Shown here: positions 37,097-44,251 of the stretch, piece by piece
Numbering within the stretch: position 1 is the first letter of the stretch
How the letters are laid out: every line of letters starts with the position of its first letter
Assembly (NCBI GenBank): GCA_013822685.1
Contig: PNKV01000009.1
Location: forward strand, 98,752 to 162,751
Direction of reading: 5' to 3'
From: Leptothrix sp. (in: b-proteobacteria)
GTDB taxonomy: Bacteria > Pseudomonadota > Gammaproteobacteria > Burkholderiales > Burkholderiaceae_C
Length of the DNA stretch: 64,000 nt
Notes under the pieces: model-generated
Seen by the model: only the letters and a program-made list of their open reading frames with translations
Databases searched by the model: none
Told to the model about the DNA's origin: nothing
Made by a program: the position numbers and the translations under genes

Positions 37097-37112
37097 GGTA
37101 ATATTGATTTCC
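37097..37112. promoter_or_regulatory. Operator, site 2 (imperfect copy)
   Basis: GGTAAT-ATTG-ATTTCC, matching site 1 in the same GGTAATnnnnATTNCC layout with one arm mismatch, 21 bp before the tetR ATG. It contains TAATAT, a possible -10 box, so binding would repress tetR itself. Confidence 0.55.
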
Positions 37113-37133
37113 GCTGTGGAAACCGCCTGACCC

Positions 37134-37778
37134 ATGAGTACAACCGCCACGTCGCCCGCCCACCATCCCGCTGCCGATGACCGCCAGGCAATCCTGGCCA
37201 CCATGCGGCCCGACACGCTCAAGCGCATCGAGAAAGCCGTGCTTGACCTGTTCTCAAAGCAGGATTTCCACGACGTGAGCCTGCTGGACGTGGCCAAGGC
37301 CGCCAATGTGTCGCTTCAGACCATCTACAAGTACTTCGGCAGCAAGGAAACGCTGGTCTACGCCATGCTGGACGTGATGCTGGGCCGCCTGGCCGAGCGC
37401 ATGATCGACCACCTGCAGGGCATCGACGATGCGCGCGAGCGCCTGCGCAAGACCTGCTGGGTCACGCTGGATTACATGGACAAGCACCCGGCCGTGATGC
37501 TGTTGCTGTTCACGGCCGTGCCGGTTTCGCGGCACCGCAACATCCGCATCTATGAAAGCCCCGAGCTGATGGGCGCTTTCCTGGGGGTGTTCAAAGACGG
37601 CCAGCAGCGCGGGGTGCTCAACAACCGGGTGTCCAGCAAGATCCTGCTGGACGTGTTCATGGGCATCGTCGGCCGCGTGGTGCTGATGCACATCGTGCGG
37701 CGCGAGGACCGCTCCCTGATCGACCAGTTCGACGAGCTTTTCAACATCCTGTGGCGGGCCATGTCGCTGCCTGAATAG
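37134..37778 (+). CDS. TetR/AcrR family transcriptional regulator
   Basis: 214 aa. The N-terminal HTH (~30-75) reads RIEKAVLDLFSKQDFHDVSL, then DVAKAANVSLQTIYKYFGSK. The C-terminal ligand domain is poorly conserved, as usual. It is divergent from the beta-oxidation operon, and the two matching palindromes in the shared upstream region make it the likely repressor of that operon and of itself, relieved by an acyl-CoA. No ribosome-binding site is obvious before ATG 37134. Confidence 0.92.
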   Translation: MSTTATSPAHHPAADDRQAILATMRPDTLKRIEKAVLDLFSKQDFHDVSLLDVAKAANVSLQTIYKYFGSKETLVYAMLDVMLGRLAERMIDHLQGIDDARERLRKTCWVTLDYMDKHPAVMLLLFTAVPVSRHRNIRIYESPELMGAFLGVFKDGQQRGVLNNRVSSKILLDVFMGIVGRVVLMHIVRREDRSLIDQFDELFNILWRAMSLPE

Positions 37779-37806
37779 GGGGCCTGCTGGCGGTACTTTT
37801 CCGGGC

Positions 37807-37851
37807 CGAAACGCCCCTGAGCGCCGGGGGCTCGTCAAGCCGGGCGTTTCG
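37807..37851 (+). terminator. Long stem-loop after tetR
   Basis: CGAAACGCCC (37807-37816) pairs perfectly with GGGCGTTTCG (37842-37851) across a 25-nt GC-rich loop. It is followed by TGAATAAAATG, not a U-run, so it may be a weak terminator or a 3' stabiliser. It is the only feature in 37779-37895. Confidence 0.5.
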
Positions 37852-37895
37852 TGAATAAAATGTGAGTGCTTGCCTTCGCTTTAAAGGGTCAACCC

Positions 37896-38285
37896 ATGAG
37901 TCGCTTGCCCCATCTGGCCAATGACACCTCTGACTCAACCGAAGACACTGGTTCGGGAGCCAGTCGCCGCACCCATGCCCGTTTGGCGGTCAGGCGGCCG
38001 GTTTCGCTGACCATGAGCGACGGCAGTGCCCGTGCTGGCACCACGGTCGATGTGAGCCAGTTGGGCTTGTCGCTGACCACGGACAAGCCGATTGCCCCGG
38101 GCAGCAAGTGCCAGGTGCGGGTGGAGTGGGCTACGGGGGCCTCACCCAAGTCGGTCGAGATCGCTGCCAAGGCGGTCTACTCCTCTTACAGCGGCCCCAA
38201 GTGTTTTCGCATCGGCCTGATCTTTACTGAGAAGGGGGCCGATGCCATGGCCCTGGTCCAGCACCTGCTGGGTGGCGGCGCCTGA
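37896..38285 (+). CDS. Single-domain PilZ protein (c-di-GMP receptor)
   Basis: 129 aa. The c-di-GMP-binding signatures are present: RxxxR (R25-THA-R29) and DxSxxG (D52-VSQL-G57). A ~20-residue polar N-terminal tail precedes them, and no output domain follows, so it probably acts by protein contact. AAAGGG precedes ATG 37896. A second PilZ gene follows after 121 bp. Confidence 0.9.
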   Translation: MSRLPHLANDTSDSTEDTGSGASRRTHARLAVRRPVSLTMSDGSARAGTTVDVSQLGLSLTTDKPIAPGSKCQVRVEWATGASPKSVEIAAKAVYSSYSGPKCFRIGLIFTEKGADAMALVQHLLGGGA

Positions 38286-38406
38286 GGCTTCAGCGTCCAC
38301 CATGGGCGCATGAAGGTGTTGCGCTGACATACAACACACCACTTGGGTCAATGCACCCAAAATAAGCCCAGTGCCAAACGGCGGTTTCCATACTGAGAGA
38401 GGGCTT

Positions 38407-39078
38407 ATGCCAAACGACACCAACCACGCCCCCGTCAACGAGGTGGGCTTGCGATCGCTCAAGCTGCGCCCCGGTGTGGCCTTGCAGACGCAGGGTGTCA
38501 AGCCTGGCTCGCCCAAGCTGGAGGCGCAGTTCCTGGCCGCGATTGAAGGCAAGGGCGTGATGGTGGGCCCGCATGCCGCGTCGAGTGGCAAGTCGCCCTT
38601 GAAACCAGGCGATGAATACACCGTGCAGGGCTTCACAGGCCAGCACGATTTTTCGTTCAAGGCCCAGGTCATCCAGACCTTCGAGGTGCCCTTCGTGTAT
38701 GCGCTGCTGGTCTATCCCAAGGTGGTGCAGGCGCGCCAGGTGCGGCGCTCGCTGCGCATGAAAACATCGCTGCCGGCCAAGGTGTCCTTGCCGGGTGGCA
38801 GCAGTGCCATCGGTGCCACCTTGGTGGATGTGAGCCCCTTTGGGGCCATGGTGCATGCGCCCAGCACCGTGGGGGCGATTGGCGACCTCGTCAATCTGGC
38901 GGTGACCGTGGACTTCGAGGGAGAGCCCGTGAATCTGGAAATCCCCGCCGCCTTGTGCCACAGCCACAAGGCCGAGGCGGGCGACGGCGTCCACGTGGGC
39001 ATGTCGTTCAAGACTGTGTCGCAGCGCGACAAGCTGATCCTGCATTACCTGGCCCAGTCCTCGACCGAGCCAGTGTGA
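38407..39078 (+). CDS. Two-domain PilZ protein (YcgR-like)
   Basis: 223 aa from ATG 38407 (GAGAGAGG upstream). An N-terminal YcgR-like beta-barrel (~15-105) is followed by a PilZ domain with RRSLR (113-117) and DVSPFG (141-146). YcgR-type proteins slow flagella or alter surface behaviour when c-di-GMP rises. With the GGDEF protein 9 kb upstream and the pil genes at the left end, the window contains both sides of a c-di-GMP/motility circuit, though physical linkage is loose. Confidence 0.88.
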   Translation: MPNDTNHAPVNEVGLRSLKLRPGVALQTQGVKPGSPKLEAQFLAAIEGKGVMVGPHAASSGKSPLKPGDEYTVQGFTGQHDFSFKAQVIQTFEVPFVYALLVYPKVVQARQVRRSLRMKTSLPAKVSLPGGSSAIGATLVDVSPFGAMVHAPSTVGAIGDLVNLAVTVDFEGEPVNLEIPAALCHSHKAEAGDGVHVGMSFKTVSQRDKLILHYLAQSSTEPV

Positions 39079-39087
39079 GCTTGTGCG

Positions 39088-39660
39088 TCAGGGCGTTTGA
39101 ACCGCTTCCACCTGGATGCGCAGGGTCACGTCCATCTTGAAGCCATAAGGCTTGCCGGCGTCCATGCCGAATTCGTCGCGGTTGATGGACGCTGACGCAT
39201 CGGCGCCGCAAAGCTCGCGCTTGAGCATGGGGTGCGGGATGCACTTGAAGCTGTTGAGCTTGAGCACCACCGGCTTGGTCACGCCATGCAGCGTCAGTTC
39301 GCCGACCACCTGGGTGGGCGCGCCATTGACGAAGCCATCCAGCTTGCCCTTGTAGCGGGCTTGGGGGTATTTGGCCGTGTCGAACAACTCGGCGCTCTTG
39401 GCCTTGTCGTTCATGATGCCCAAGCCAAAGTCCACGCTGTCGGCATCAATGACCACATCAACGGTGCCCGCGCCCACGGCTTTGTCCAAGGTGACCTGGC
39501 CGCTGGTTCTGTTGAACTTGCCACGCCAAACCGAGATGCCCATGTGGTCGGCCTCGAAGCTGGGGAAGGTGTGGGTGGGGTCGATGGTGTAAGTGACCGG
39601 GGCGGCCGTGGCGGCCCCGATGGCCAGGGTGCTCAGCAGCACGCCAAGAAGCTTGTTCAT
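39088..39660 (-). CDS. YceI family periplasmic protein
   Basis: 190 aa with a Sec signal peptide (1-19, cleavage near ATAA). The YceI lipocalin-like barrel is clear: YTIDPTHTFPSFEADHMG, WRGKFNRTSGQVTLD and VGELTLHGVTKPVVLKLNSF. The family binds polyisoprenoids or amphiphilic lipids in the periplasm. It converges on the PilZ gene with a 9-bp gap. A polyisoprenoid-binding protein near a terpenoid-type operon is suggestive only. Confidence 0.93.
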   Translation of the reverse strand: MNKLLGVLLSTLAIGAATAAPVTYTIDPTHTFPSFEADHMGISVWRGKFNRTSGQVTLDKAVGAGTVDVVIDADSVDFGLGIMNDKAKSAELFDTAKYPQARYKGKLDGFVNGAPTQVVGELTLHGVTKPVVLKLNSFKCIPHPMLKRELCGADASASINRDEFGMDAGKPYGFKMDVTLRIQVEAVQTP

Positions 39661-39842
39661 GCGAATCCTCTGTGTGGATGACGAGCGCCAGTTTAAGCAT
39701 GAAGCCCGTTTTAGTCGGGCCGAAACAATTGCAACAAAGGCGGACCTGGGTTGAAGCGTGGTTGAAACGAGGCTTGCGCAAACTTCATTTCATCGGAACA
39801 CACACCGCCCAGTTTTCTCTTCCACCTTTGATTGGACACCTC

Positions 39843-41891
39843 ATGAAACTCGCATCACACACCCTGCTCGGTGCAGGCGCTTTCCTTATCAGCGGCCTGA
39901 CGGCTGCCTTCATGCCCGCCACCGCCATCGCGGCCGCCACGCTGCAAATCGTGGAAGGCAGTGGTGAATTCCAGTTCCTGCAAAGCGCGATCACGGTGGT
40001 CAAGCCCCAGATCGTGACGCTGCAGTGGACCACTGACCAGGTGGCCACCGCCGGCACCTGGCAAGTGACCAACGCGGCCAACCAGGTCGTGGCCAGCGGC
40101 GAGTCCGCGGCGCCCACGGCTGGTCACTTCCAGCGCATCAGCTTGCCAGCCACGGCCTTCCTGATCTCGCCCACGGTGGCTTCGCCCACCAAGTTCTTCA
40201 TCAAGATCACCCCGCACAACGCGGCCAATGTGCCCTTGGGTTCTGCGTCGCCCACCGTCGTGGTCACCGAGGTGCCTGATGTGAGTCAGCCGCCCATCGT
40301 TTTTGGTGATGTGGCCAAGTTCCCGAAGGTTGAGATCATCAACTACGACGAGAAGATCGGCGTGGTGCCCTTCACGCAGATCCACTACGCCGGTGCCGAT
40401 GTGACCTTGCGGGTGAGCAACAAGACCAGAGCGGCCACCGACCCGATGTGGTTGTCGCTGAAAGACTTCAACGTGCTGATGCGCCAGACCACGTCTCAGA
40501 TCGCCATCCCGGCGCTGGCCGCAGGCGCCTCGCAAACCGTGACGGTGCACCTGGACGCGGTGTTGCCGCCGGCCCAATCGCAATTGCCGCAAGCCCAGCA
40601 GTACTCGCTGTGGAGTCAGCAATACCGCGCGGCCTGCGGCATCCAGCTGCGCAGCGTGCTGGACTGGCGCGGCCCCGTGGCGGACACGCCCATTGGTGAG
40701 CACCTGGAGTCGCTGTTGGTGAAAGAAGGCTGGAGCGACTATGCCAAGGTGCCACCCAGCGTGCCCGTCTGTAGCGGCAAGGCCTGCGTCTCGGTTTGTG
40801 AGATCGACAAGAAGCTGCGTGCCCAGCTGGATGGCAAGGTCACGGGCTATTCGTTCTTCGTGGGCAACTACCCCAAGTTTGGCAGCGGCGGCCAGGCCCG
40901 TGTCGCGGCGGATGGCGCATTGCCTTTTACCTCGTCCACCAAGATCACGGTGGCCAGCGTCAGCAAGTTCGTGACGGCGGTGGCAGCGGTTCGCATCCTG
41001 GACCAGGCCGGTGTCAGCCTGGACGCGGCGATCGGGCCTTACCTGCCGGCTGATTGGTCGTCGGCCAGCGCTTACGTCAAGGGCATCACCTTCTCGCAAC
41101 TGCTGGGCCAACGCAGCGGCATCAAGGACTATGGCAATGTCTCGCAAGACTATGCGCAGTTGAGGAAGTTCTTCACGGCCAGCGTCAAGGCCGATGGCAC
41201 GACCGCATGCCAGGGTGCGGCCGTGGTCAACCCTGCGAACCCGATCAACCCCAACAACATGGGCTGGTGCTACAGCAACTACAACTTCGCCATCATGCGG
41301 GTGCTGTTGCCCAAGGTTGCCGGTTACGCTGAAGACATCAACCAGCTGACGCGCCCTGCAACCCTGGCCAACCAGTACGTCAAGCTGGTGCAGCAAAACG
41401 TGTTTGACCGTGTGGGCCAAACAGGCGTGACCTGCAAGCCGCCCGCTTCCAACAATCATGCCTATGCGTACAAGACCGCGGGCCTCAATGTGGCGGGCAC
41501 CGACTTTGGCGATGTGTCGCTGATCTGTGGTGCCGCGGGTTGGTATCTGTCGGCCGAAGACCTGGCCAAGGTGATGTTGAGCCTGAATACCAAGGACGGC
41601 AAGATCCTGGCGGCCACGCCCACCAAGGACCTGTTCGACACGATGCGCAAGCGCGGCCTGGGTTGGGACGTGGTGTTGAACACCGAGCTGGAGAAGAACG
41701 GTGGCTGGGGCGCCAATTGCAATGGCACCGGTGTGTGCGACAACATCAGCACCTCGGTGGCCTTGTTTGGACCGGTGGTCGGCCCTCGCTTGCCAGGTGT
41801 GCTGTTCCTGAACTCGAACATCACGGGCGGCGGCGGTGCGAAGGGTGTGCTTGAAAAGGCCTACAACGACTCGATCTACACCCTGCCTTGA
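39843..41891 (+). CDS. Large secreted serine hydrolase (beta-lactamase/PBP class C-like) with novel N-terminal region
   Basis: 682 aa from ATG 39843, with a signal peptide (~1-30, cleavage near AIAA). The C-terminal half is a class C beta-lactamase-type domain: nucleophile S372-VS-K375, tyrosine motif Y477-S-N479, and QRSGIKDYGNVSQDY. The N-terminal ~340 residues look like beta-rich domains (LRVSNKTRAATDPMWLSLKD) that I cannot assign; four Cys lie in VCSGKACVSVCEI and nearby. Possible roles are esterase or peptidoglycan/D-amino-acid hydrolase. GC content is similar to its neighbours. Confidence 0.85.
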   Translation: MKLASHTLLGAGAFLISGLTAAFMPATAIAAATLQIVEGSGEFQFLQSAITVVKPQIVTLQWTTDQVATAGTWQVTNAANQVVASGESAAPTAGHFQRISLPATAFLISPTVASPTKFFIKITPHNAANVPLGSASPTVVVTEVPDVSQPPIVFGDVAKFPKVEIINYDEKIGVVPFTQIHYAGADVTLRVSNKTRAATDPMWLSLKDFNVLMRQTTSQIAIPALAAGASQTVTVHLDAVLPPAQSQLPQAQQYSLWSQQYRAACGIQLRSVLDWRGPVADTPIGEHLESLLVKEGWSDYAKVPPSVPVCSGKACVSVCEIDKKLRAQLDGKVTGYSFFVGNYPKFGSGGQARVAADGALPFTSSTKITVASVSKFVTAVAAVRILDQAGVSLDAAIGPYLPADWSSASAYVKGITFSQLLGQRSGIKDYGNVSQDYAQLRKFFTASVKADGTTACQGAAVVNPANPINPNNMGWCYSNYNFAIMRVLLPKVAGYAEDINQLTRPATLANQYVKLVQQNVFDRVGQTGVTCKPPASNNHAYAYKTAGLNVAGTDFGDVSLICGAAGWYLSAEDLAKVMLSLNTKDGKILAATPTKDLFDTMRKRGLGWDVVLNTELEKNGGWGANCNGTGVCDNISTSVALFGPVVGPRLPGVLFLNSNITGGGGAKGVLEKAYNDSIYTLP

Positions 41892-41957
41892 CCGGCAGAC
41901 CAGGGCGGGCACGTGGATTGCGCTGCAAGTTCATCACAGCAATTGACGAGGTCAATC

Positions 41958-42287
41958 ATGATGATGAAGAGCAGGATGGCCATCGCAACGCTCGCCCTGA
42001 CCACCATGGCCGCGATATCGCAAAGCAACGAATCCTTGCAAATCCGGTCACTTGAGGTGATCCAGGGCGCGCCCACCAGTTCATTCACTGGTGAGGCGCG
42101 CAACGTCGCAGGTCGGGTCATCAAAGAGGCGGTGATTCAGTTCAACCTGTACGACGCGCAGGGCAATCTGGTGGGCAACGCCGAGACGCGCGCCAGCAAC
42201 ATTGAGCCCGATGCGGTGTGGAAATTCCAGGCTGCGCCCAAGGTGCCTTTCACCACGGTGAAGGCTTTCGATGTGAAGGCGTACTAA
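41958..42287 (+). CDS. Small secreted FxLYD-domain protein
   Basis: 109 aa from ATG 41958 (GAGG upstream; ATGs at 41961 and 41964 also fit). A signal peptide (~1-23) precedes an FxLYD beta-sandwich: FTGEARNVAGRVIKEAVIQF, then NLYDAQGNLVGNAETRASNI. FxLYD domains are small adhesive or structural modules of unknown target. It follows the serine hydrolase by 66 bp on the same strand. Confidence 0.82.
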   Translation: MMMKSRMAIATLALTTMAAISQSNESLQIRSLEVIQGAPTSSFTGEARNVAGRVIKEAVIQFNLYDAQGNLVGNAETRASNIEPDAVWKFQAAPKVPFTTVKAFDVKAY

Positions 42288-42322
42288 GCATGCCCCGATC
42301 TGCATCATTTACACACGGGTTT

Positions 42323-42359
42323 ACGGGTGGCTTTGGGGTCTTGATCCTGGGCCACCCGT
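42323..42359 (+). terminator. Stem-loop after the FxLYD gene
   Basis: ACGGGTGGC (42323-42331) pairs perfectly with GCCACCCGT (42351-42359). It has no strong U-run; a weak terminator separating this gene from the next is likely. Confidence 0.5.
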
Positions 42360-42413
42360 CCCTATATGCTGGTGGTGCCTTCGCAAGTTGTCAGTGAACA
42401 GGAGTTGCCCGTC

Positions 42414-42746
42414 ATGACTCAACCTTCTCCCCAGGCCGGCTCTGCCCAGCTGTCCATCATCGAAACCTTGGCTTATGCCCTGGAGCGCGTCGAGCGCGGT
42501 TTCAGCTCGGTCAGCCCGCTGCAGTACCGCCAATTGACGGCGCGTTTGAGCGAGGCCTTGCGCACCGTGGGGCCAGGCGTGTCTTTGCAACCCTTGCTGG
42601 ACGCCTTTCCCGCCACGGCCGAGCTGTACGAGAACGTGAATTACGAGCGCGCCGGCCTGTGCCGCTCGCCGTTGCAAGCCAGCTCGGACGCCGAAGTGAT
42701 GGCCCGCACCATCCTGGCCCGGGCGCGGTGCTCTGAAGGCTGCTGA
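42414..42746 (+). CDS. Hypothetical protein with no recognised domain
   Basis: 110 aa from ATG 42414, supported by AGGAG 8 nt upstream. It is soluble, largely alpha-helical by composition, with the distinctive segments YALERVERGFSSVSPLQYRQ and FPATAELYENVNYERAGLCR and a Cys-containing tail ARARCSEGC. It is convergent with the MerR gene (9-bp gap). I do not recognise a family. Confidence 0.65.
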   Translation: MTQPSPQAGSAQLSIIETLAYALERVERGFSSVSPLQYRQLTARLSEALRTVGPGVSLQPLLDAFPATAELYENVNYERAGLCRSPLQASSDAEVMARTILARARCSEGC

Positions 42747-42755
42747 TCGGGATGA

Positions 42756-43184
42756 TCAGCGTGGTTTGGTTTTTGACGAGCGCTTGCTGTCCAGCATCTG
42801 GCGGCTTCGCTCGTTGATCAGCCGCAGTTCAGCCAAGGACGTGTCGATCTGCGCACGTTTGGCTTCCAGGTCCCGGATGGCAGCATCCGTGGTCTCGATC
42901 ACGTAGGTGAGTTGCTGGACGCGGCCTTCGCCTTGGTCGCCATACATGTCCAGGTAGGCCTTGACCTCTGACAGGGGCATGCCCAGTGATTTGGCGCGCA
43001 GGATGCGCGACAAACGGGCCCGATCCACCTTGGAATACACCCGCGTGCCATTGAGGCGACGCGGCGCCAGCAAGCCCTTGGTTTCATAAAAGCGCAGGGT
43101 GCGGGGCGAGACCTCGAAGGCCGCGCACATCTCGGCGATGCCCATCAGGGCCTCGCTGTCGCCAAGGGTCTTGTCTTCCGTCAT
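42756..43184 (-). CDS. MerR-family regulator (LiuR-like)
   Basis: 142 aa. N-terminal winged HTH: MGIAEMCAAFEVSPRTLRFY, then ETKGLLAPRRLNGTRVYSK. A long coiled-coil dimer helix (~85-130) and no effector-binding cysteines follow, as in LiuR-type regulators of acyl-CoA catabolism. It is divergent from the SDR-carboxylase operon, and a perfect palindrome lies between. It probably senses an acyl-CoA intermediate of that operon. Confidence 0.9.
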   Translation of the reverse strand: MTEDKTLGDSEALMGIAEMCAAFEVSPRTLRFYETKGLLAPRRLNGTRVYSKVDRARLSRILRAKSLGMPLSEVKAYLDMYGDQGEGRVQQLTYVIETTDAAIRDLEAKRAQIDTSLAELRLINERSRQMLDSKRSSKTKPR

Positions 43185-43246
43185 CCGCGCATTATGGACG
43201 ATGCCTTCCCCATGGGTTCGAGGGATTACCCAATGGTGTAATTGGT

Positions 43247-43260
43247 TGACGTTAACGTCA
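43247..43260. promoter_or_regulatory. LiuR-like operator palindrome
   Basis: TGACGTTAACGTCA, a perfect 14-bp palindrome in the divergent gap, 62 bp from the merR start and 45 bp from the SDR start. It overlaps TTGACG (43246-43251), which pairs with TACAGT (43269-43274) at 17 bp as a promoter for the operon, a geometry that fits repression. It resembles the ACGTTAACGT core I recall for proteobacterial LiuR sites. Confidence 0.7.
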
Positions 43261-43305
43261 TGTTGACCTACAGTTTGTGCTGATCCTTCAACATCCGCTC
43301 AGGTC

Positions 43306-44250
43306 ATGACGCCATCCGCTGAAGCCCCTTCTTCCAAGCCCTCCCATTACGACAGCGTTCTCAAGCCTGGTTTGTTCCAGGGCGAGGTGCACATCGTCAC
43401 CGGGGGCGGCAGTGGCATCGGGCGCTGTGTGGCGCACGAGTTGGCGGCCTTGGGCGCCACCGTGGTCATCACGGGCCGCAGCACTGAAAAGCTGGCCAAG
43501 GTCACGGCCGAGATCCTAGAAGACGGCGGCAAGGTCGATTCCATCGCCTTTGACATCCGTGACGACGAAGCCGTGAAGGCCGCCGTGAAAGCCATCGTGG
43601 CCAAGCATGGCCGCATCCATGGCCTGGTCAACAACGCGGGTGGGCAGTTCCCTTCGCCCATGGAGGCGATCTCCAAGCGCGGCTTCGAGGCCGTGGTGGC
43701 CAACAACCTGACGGGTGGGTTCTTGATGGCGCGCGAGGTGTATTTGCAATCCATGCAGAAGCACGGTGGCGCCATCGTCAACATGACCGCCGACATGTGG
43801 AACGGCATGCCGGGCATGGCGCACTCGGGCGCGGCGCGCGCGGGCATGGTCAACCTGACCAAGACGGCGGCTTTTGAATGGGCGGGCGCGCGGGTGCGTG
43901 TCAATGCCGTGGCGCCGGGCTGGATTGCATCAAGCGGCATGGACGCGTATGGTCCGGCCATGGCGCCCGTCATCCGTGGCCTGAAAGACAACCTGCCGAT
44001 GCGTCGCATGGGCCTGGAGGCCGAAGTCAGCGCGGCCATCTGCTTCTTGTTGAGCCCGGGCTCTACCTTCATCACGGGCATCACCTTGCCGATCGATGGT
44101 GGGGCGCCTTTGCACAGCGCCACCTGGCCTTCGATGGGTGGCCAGCCGGCACCGGCCTTTGATGGCTTCCACCGCTCCAGCGTGCCCAAGGTTTTGCAGG
44201 ACATCGCGGCGCAAGACGCCCAAGATCAATCCAAGAACGAGAAAGCCTGA
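43306..44250 (+). CDS. SDR-family enoyl-CoA reductase-like / AtuB-type dehydrogenase
   Basis: 314 aa. The NAD(P) motif TGGGSGIG (32-39) and VNNAGG are intact. The usual catalytic Tyr-x3-Lys is replaced by H173-S174-GAA-R178-AG, the same HSGAARAG string I know from peroxisomal trans-2-enoyl-CoA reductases and 2,4-dienoyl-CoA reductase relatives. Database naming for similar proteins is often citronellol/citronellal dehydrogenase (AtuB). The lost Tyr/Lys argues for CoA-ester reduction rather than alcohol oxidation. First gene of the operon; the next begins after one base. Confidence 0.85.
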   Translation: MTPSAEAPSSKPSHYDSVLKPGLFQGEVHIVTGGGSGIGRCVAHELAALGATVVITGRSTEKLAKVTAEILEDGGKVDSIAFDIRDDEAVKAAVKAIVAKHGRIHGLVNNAGGQFPSPMEAISKRGFEAVVANNLTGGFLMAREVYLQSMQKHGGAIVNMTADMWNGMPGMAHSGAARAGMVNLTKTAAFEWAGARVRVNAVAPGWIASSGMDAYGPAMAPVIRGLKDNLPMRRMGLEAEVSAAICFLLSPGSTFITGITLPIDGGAPLHSATWPSMGGQPAPAFDGFHRSSVPKVLQDIAAQDAQDQSKNEKA

Positions 44251-44251
44251 C

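Noticed and set aside
38371..38406. Extended start for the second PilZ protein at GTG 38371
   Set aside because: ATG 38407 has a clear GAGAGAGG ribosome-binding site, and the extra 12 residues have no family match.
39855..41912. About 685-codon minus-strand open frame opposite the serine hydrolase
   Set aside because: It mirrors the coding strand of a protein with a signal peptide, S-x-x-K and Y-S-N motifs. Its own translation is Arg/His/Gln-rich without domains.
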